Shown here in pieces: positions 60,271 to 64,000 of a DNA stretch of 64,000 nucleotides (within the stretch, counting starts at the first letter, position 1; every line of letters begins with the position of its first letter). A model generated the notes under the pieces. That model searched no databases. It saw only the letters and a list, made by a program, of their open reading frames with translations, and was not told the origin of the DNA. This DNA comes from Amphirosellinia nigrospora (lineage: Eukaryota > Ascomycota > Sordariomycetes > Xylariales > Xylariaceae), in the NCBI GenBank assembly GCA_004123355.1, contig SCHM01000002.1, forward strand, positions 9,521,569 to 9,585,568, written 5' to 3'. Position numbers and translations under genes: made by a program.

Positions 60271-61363
60271 GCCGCGGTTGCAGCTGTCGGATCACCTCTG
60301 CCGCGTAGTATGTCGATTAAGTTTTGGGTGTCAGATCCCGGCTTCGGACAGATCCAAGATCCAAGGTCCAAGATCCAAGATCCAGAATCCGGGCCTAGAT
60401 AAGCACGTTGCAAGACACTATAACTGCAGCGCCATGGTTTTGCTACTCTAGGCGCTTCGCTCTGGATCTTGAATTGAGTCTAGATAAATCATAGATCCCA
60501 GCTCACGGACGTGATCACAGTGTAAGAGAGGCTCGCCAAACCTGGTGGATGATGCACTGTCGGTGAGTGAGTGAGTGAGTGAGCGAGTCACCGTACCACC
60601 AACTGCTACACACACCACTATATAGCTCACGGATCAATTGGTCTGATGCTATGCCAATCTTGCTGATTGTTGAAAGGTAGGTAATACAACATGTATAGAT
60701 CGATTGGCGAGAATTGGATATTCGTCCAGGAAATTGGGGGCGGCGGCGGCTAGTCTAGGCCAGAGCTAAGCTAAGCTCGCCAAGAACGTCTACAAGGAAC
60801 ATGGTTGGAAGTGGGCAAGATGTTTCAAGCCACTCGACCAATTCCCCTAATGATAGGTACCAAGAAAAACGCCTCTCACCTACCATTCATTATGTAGGTA
60901 GGCATGAGATAACCTCCTAGAGAAGATAGGTATGTAAGTTAGTGCCCGTAGTCGTAGTGCCAAGTAGTTGGTTTAACGGAGGTCACACGAGCACCAAACA
61001 TACGCCAACTTAAACATGTGCCTGTCAAAGTAAAGTAAAGTAGTAAGGTTATCTATCCAAGACGCATAGGTACCTAGCAGTTGACAAGGCCGGAGGTCGA
61101 GGGACAAGGTCCGTCAAGCAAAGTGTTAAAAGTCGATTTTTATATCATCGTGGTATATCCTTTCCAAAATCCAAAGCCCACTCCTACCCGATCGCCAAAA
61201 TATTAAAATAGTCTCTCATCTATGTAGGTACATTGTATGGCGCTGGCGTATAAAGCAGATGGGGCCGTGACATCGTAGACAACTCGTCGGTAGGTACCGT
61301 GTTATACACAAGACTGCGCTTGCCTTCTTCCTTGCCGAAATGCAAAATCATTGCCGATACTCT
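60271..61363. other. Intergenic region with short tandem repeats
   Basis: Upstream of the ankyrin-CorA gene. Contains a 7-bp repeat at 60351-60390, a (gtga)n run at about 60563-60582, and aggtaggta-type motifs at 60675-60683 and 60893-60902. No gene recognised. Confidence 0.55.
60351..60390. repeat. 7-bp tandem repeat, five units
   Basis: Five copies of gatccaa with single substitutions (ggtccaa, gatccag), about 80 bp upstream of the ankyrin-CorA start codon and therefore likely in its promoter or leader. Confidence 0.85.
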
Positions 61364-62639
61364 TTAGACTACTTGCAGTTGCGGGAACCTATGCTCCCTG
61401 TTCCGACGCGAGTGCTTTGTTGCTGGCTTCTCTGCTGACTTTTCTGCCGGCTTGTCTGTCTGCTTTTCCGTCTCCTTCTCTTTTTCTTCAACGCGCATGA
61501 TGGCAAGCTCTGCCTTCATCCTATCAATCTCGGCTCGCTCTGCCGATATGGTAGCGTTTTCCATCGCTTGGAGGACTTCGAACTTCGCCTTGTAGTCTTC
61601 TTTTCGCTCCTCGTCGCCATCGTCGAGTATACCCATGATGGTCTCTGGCGTCTGGAGGAAGCCTCTGGCATCTGCCTCCACGATTGCTTCAAACATCTTC
61701 GTAGCCATCATTTCGTAACCAGGTGTGGTTGGATGCATGCCGTCCTCGGCAAGATTTCCGTCCTGTATACCATCGACGCCCTGAAGCTCGGCGAGAACAA
61801 CAGGCTTTCCTTCCTCCTGATATATCTTAGCAAGCCTCCGGATCTGCGGGTTGACACGCCAGACGTCTTCCCGGCCATTGAATCGCTTATCCCAGGTGGG
61901 AAGGAGAGTAGAGACGATAACGGTGGATCGCGGCGAGGCTTCCAAACAATACCGCACAAGAGCGTCATATCGCTTATAGAAATTGTCAATATCAACATGC
62001 TGGAAGCAGTCGTTTGAGCCGGCATTAATCAGGAAAAGGTTAGGTTTTCTCGAAGGAACAGCCTTCTTGGCGTGGTAGTGGATTCTATGAGTAGGTACGC
62101 CCGGATATGCCTCGATGTCGTTGTCCGTCATATTTCCGAGGCGCTGGGTACCGACGAAGTTGACAGGATTACCGATCTTGGTGAGCTTCTCTCGTAGAGG
62201 CCGACGGAAGCCGTTGTTGTCGATTATCCCACTGGGGCTGTCGCCGCGAGTGGTCGAGGCGCCCAAAGCCATGATACGCAGTGGCATGCCATCGGCCAGA
62301 GGTAACTCATAACCAGGACGCTTGTATGGTTTGCTTTTCCAGAACTTGGTGGTGCCGTGGCCGAGGGAGCTGTTGCCCGACACATATGTAACTCCACCAC
62401 TGCTGAATTTGCCAGGTGAATTGCCGTCACCCGTCACATAGCTGACGCCGCTCTTGAGTCCATCTCCTAGAGACTGCGACCATTCGCTTTCGCTTACGGT
62501 GCCTGTGAAAAGCAGTGCTGAGGCGCGATATCAGCGACATGGCCGTGAGCGATAATGCGAGCGCGAGTTGAGCGCAAAAAGACTTACCCATAAGAACTAA
62601 TGGTACGAATAGGAAAACGAGCAGTCGCTTCCTTGCCAT
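61364..62639 (-). CDS. Secreted SGNH/GDSL hydrolase
   Basis: Predicted extracellular or secretory-pathway esterase, possibly carbohydrate esterase family 3-like. The start at 62639 gives a signal peptide, MARKRLLVFLFVPLVLMG; an upstream in-frame ATG would bury it. Intron 62503-62587 joins LMG to TVSESEWSQSLGDGLK in phase; the total is 1191 nt, 396 residues, frame intact. Block I is LRIMALGASTTRGDSPSG with the nucleophile serine in G-A-S. Block III is LFLINAGSNDCFQHVDI with the oxyanion Asn. Block V is AEDGMHPTTPGYEMMATKMF with the Asp-His pair. The C-terminus is a charged helical tail (MENATISAERAEIDRMKAEL, then EKETEKQTDKPAEKSAEK), unusual for a small esterase. The acyl substrate is unknown. 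Confidence 0.88.
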
Positions 62640-64000
62640 GACTACTGACAAGAAGTTGGTCGTCGTCGCCTGCAGGTGCTTTGGAAAAGCGGGAAAGGCA
62701 GGTAGCTTGTCCATCTTGCTGGTGACAGTACGACTATAGATTAATGGGAGGGTAGTACGAGGGTAACGAATATGGAACAAGGGTTACGTATGCCCCTGGA
62801 TATAACAACGGGTATTGAAAGGAATGACTAAAGGTGAACTGGCGAAGCGAAAGCGCTCTTTGCCTGGCAAGGACAAGATGCAAAAGGTTAAAAATGAACG
62901 ACTCAAGGTGAGATGTTCAGGAAGATAATTCCCATAAGAATAATCGAAGAGGTGGAGGGTTATGCTCAGAGTGCGAGACCCCCTTTCGCTGCTAAGGTCC
63001 TAGTGTGGTCCGGCTGAGGCAGACCGGGGAGTCGCCAAGCATCGCCAAGACGAAGAGGCGAGTAGGTTGGCGTGTGCAATTGGAGATTTTGGCTTGTCAG
63101 TGGAGTGGCAGTGGGCTTCGTCCAAGACGGATCGGCATGCTCGTTCGTGTCCCCTGTTGCTGCTACTGCTGCTACTGCTGCTGCTGTTGCTGTTGCTGTT
63201 GCTACTCCAGCTGTGCGAGGAGGCGATACGCTGACCACGAGAGAATTGCTGTTCTCCCTCGACTGATGTGGCCGGACGGTGATGTAAGTGAGGGTTCGTC
63301 TGTCCTGTCGGGAGATCGGGTTGTGCCAAATGACTAGGCGCTGAGATGCAAGCGTCCGGATTGGAGGTGGAGTGCCTGAAAACGCCCAAGACACTTTAGG
63401 TATAATGGGTGGGCGAACGGGCATTCATGGCCCGACTTGATCTGTGCAAGCGCACATGTCCAAGTGTGTACTATTGGAAGTAGCAACCCTCGTATATACC
63501 CTCCGAGTCACTAATAGCTATCGAGAAGGTAGGACTATGCAGTATGACGATCTCGCACTACAACACTGCAGTGCACCTGCAGCGTGCTGCCTGTCCAGAA
63601 ATCCTATAATTGGCAGCCCAGCATTACCCCAGCCCTGTTTCTTCTGTGTGCCCACTAAAAATGCCATGGTCATCATGGTTCTCATGGGTTCTACACCATA
63701 ATCATCCGACAGCCAAGATAAGCAGGAATTTGTTCACCAATTTGCAAAGTGCCGAGTTCCGATCAATATGCTACCAAGCTTTTGTTCTACCTACTACCTA
63801 CTATGTAACTGTAGTAAGATGGCCATATGCGTAAGTAGGTTCAGAGTGACTAACTATAAAGTCTTTAGCAGACCGCATGGCCACGTCATGTCTTTCTTTA
63901 TGCGGAATTACCCTCCTGCCAGTGTCTCGGTAATGTACGCACCGCGAACAGCGCTAACTCCCTCCAGGTTGTATTCAAACCCCTCTCAGTTAGGCCGTTA
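62640..64000. other. Intergenic region with a TGC/TGY repeat
   Basis: Upstream of the SGNH hydrolase and reaching the window edge. A (tgc/tgt/tac) trinucleotide run at 63155-63205 creates false poly-Cys, poly-Ala and poly-Ser frames. ctacctactacctacta lies near 63788-63804. No gene accepted. Confidence 0.5.

Noticed and set aside
63005-63424. Poly-Cys, poly-Ala and poly-Ser proteins on both strands
   Set aside because: These are translations of a TGC/TGT trinucleotide microsatellite; no flanking conserved sequence.

Overview
The window looks like nuclear DNA of a filamentous ascomycete (Pezizomycotina, probably a Sordariomycete). Genes sit on both strands, are separated by 0.3-5 kb, and carry short spliceosomal introns (about 43-200 nt) with GTAAGT/GTGAGT-type donors, CTAAC/CTGAC-like branch sites and YAG acceptors. 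The gene content is fungal: translation elongation factor 3, a Cdc11 septin, a Lag1-type ceramide synthase, the PROPPIN Hsv2, a GT32 (Och1-like) enzyme, an ankyrin-CorA fusion and small secreted proteins. No prokaryotic, phage or CRISPR feature is present, and genes are not in operons.

Layout. 1-16.2 kb: an acyl-CoA synthetase, a GT32 glycosyltransferase, a putative secreted protein, a small coiled-coil protein, a DUF3237-type protein and a transcription-factor-like protein, nearly all on the minus strand. 16.2-21.0 kb: a gene-poor, AT-rich, repeat-bearing block. 21-27.6 kb: elongation factor 3, a GT25-type glycosyltransferase and a small cysteine-bearing secreted protein. 27.6-32.3 kb: a second gene-poor block sharing a degenerate repeat with the first. 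32.3-50.8 kb: a housekeeping stretch with ceramide synthase, a BAX-inhibitor-1 family protein, septin Cdc11, Hsv2 and the splicing factor Ist3 (convergent), dynein light intermediate chain and a DUF255/SPATA20-like protein. 51.8-62.6 kb: a mucin-like secreted protein with a C-terminal carbohydrate-binding-like domain, a roughly 4 kb ankyrin-CorA-like membrane protein gene and a signal-peptide SGNH/GDSL hydrolase. The genes do not form an obvious biosynthetic cluster; they are independent housekeeping, membrane, secretory and cell-surface genes.

Two signals stand out. First, one intron in the acyl-CoA synthetase gene and one in the DUF3237 gene are homologous along their whole length although the host genes are unrelated, which is the signature of introner-like elements. 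Second, many genes, including the essential elongation factor 3, are interrupted by single-base indels, mostly one base missing from a homopolymer. Because essential genes are hit, this looks like residual assembly error rather than pseudogenisation, so coding coordinates below are given across such breaks. Exon boundaries were worked out by hand from splice signals, reading phase and family conservation, without alignment software.
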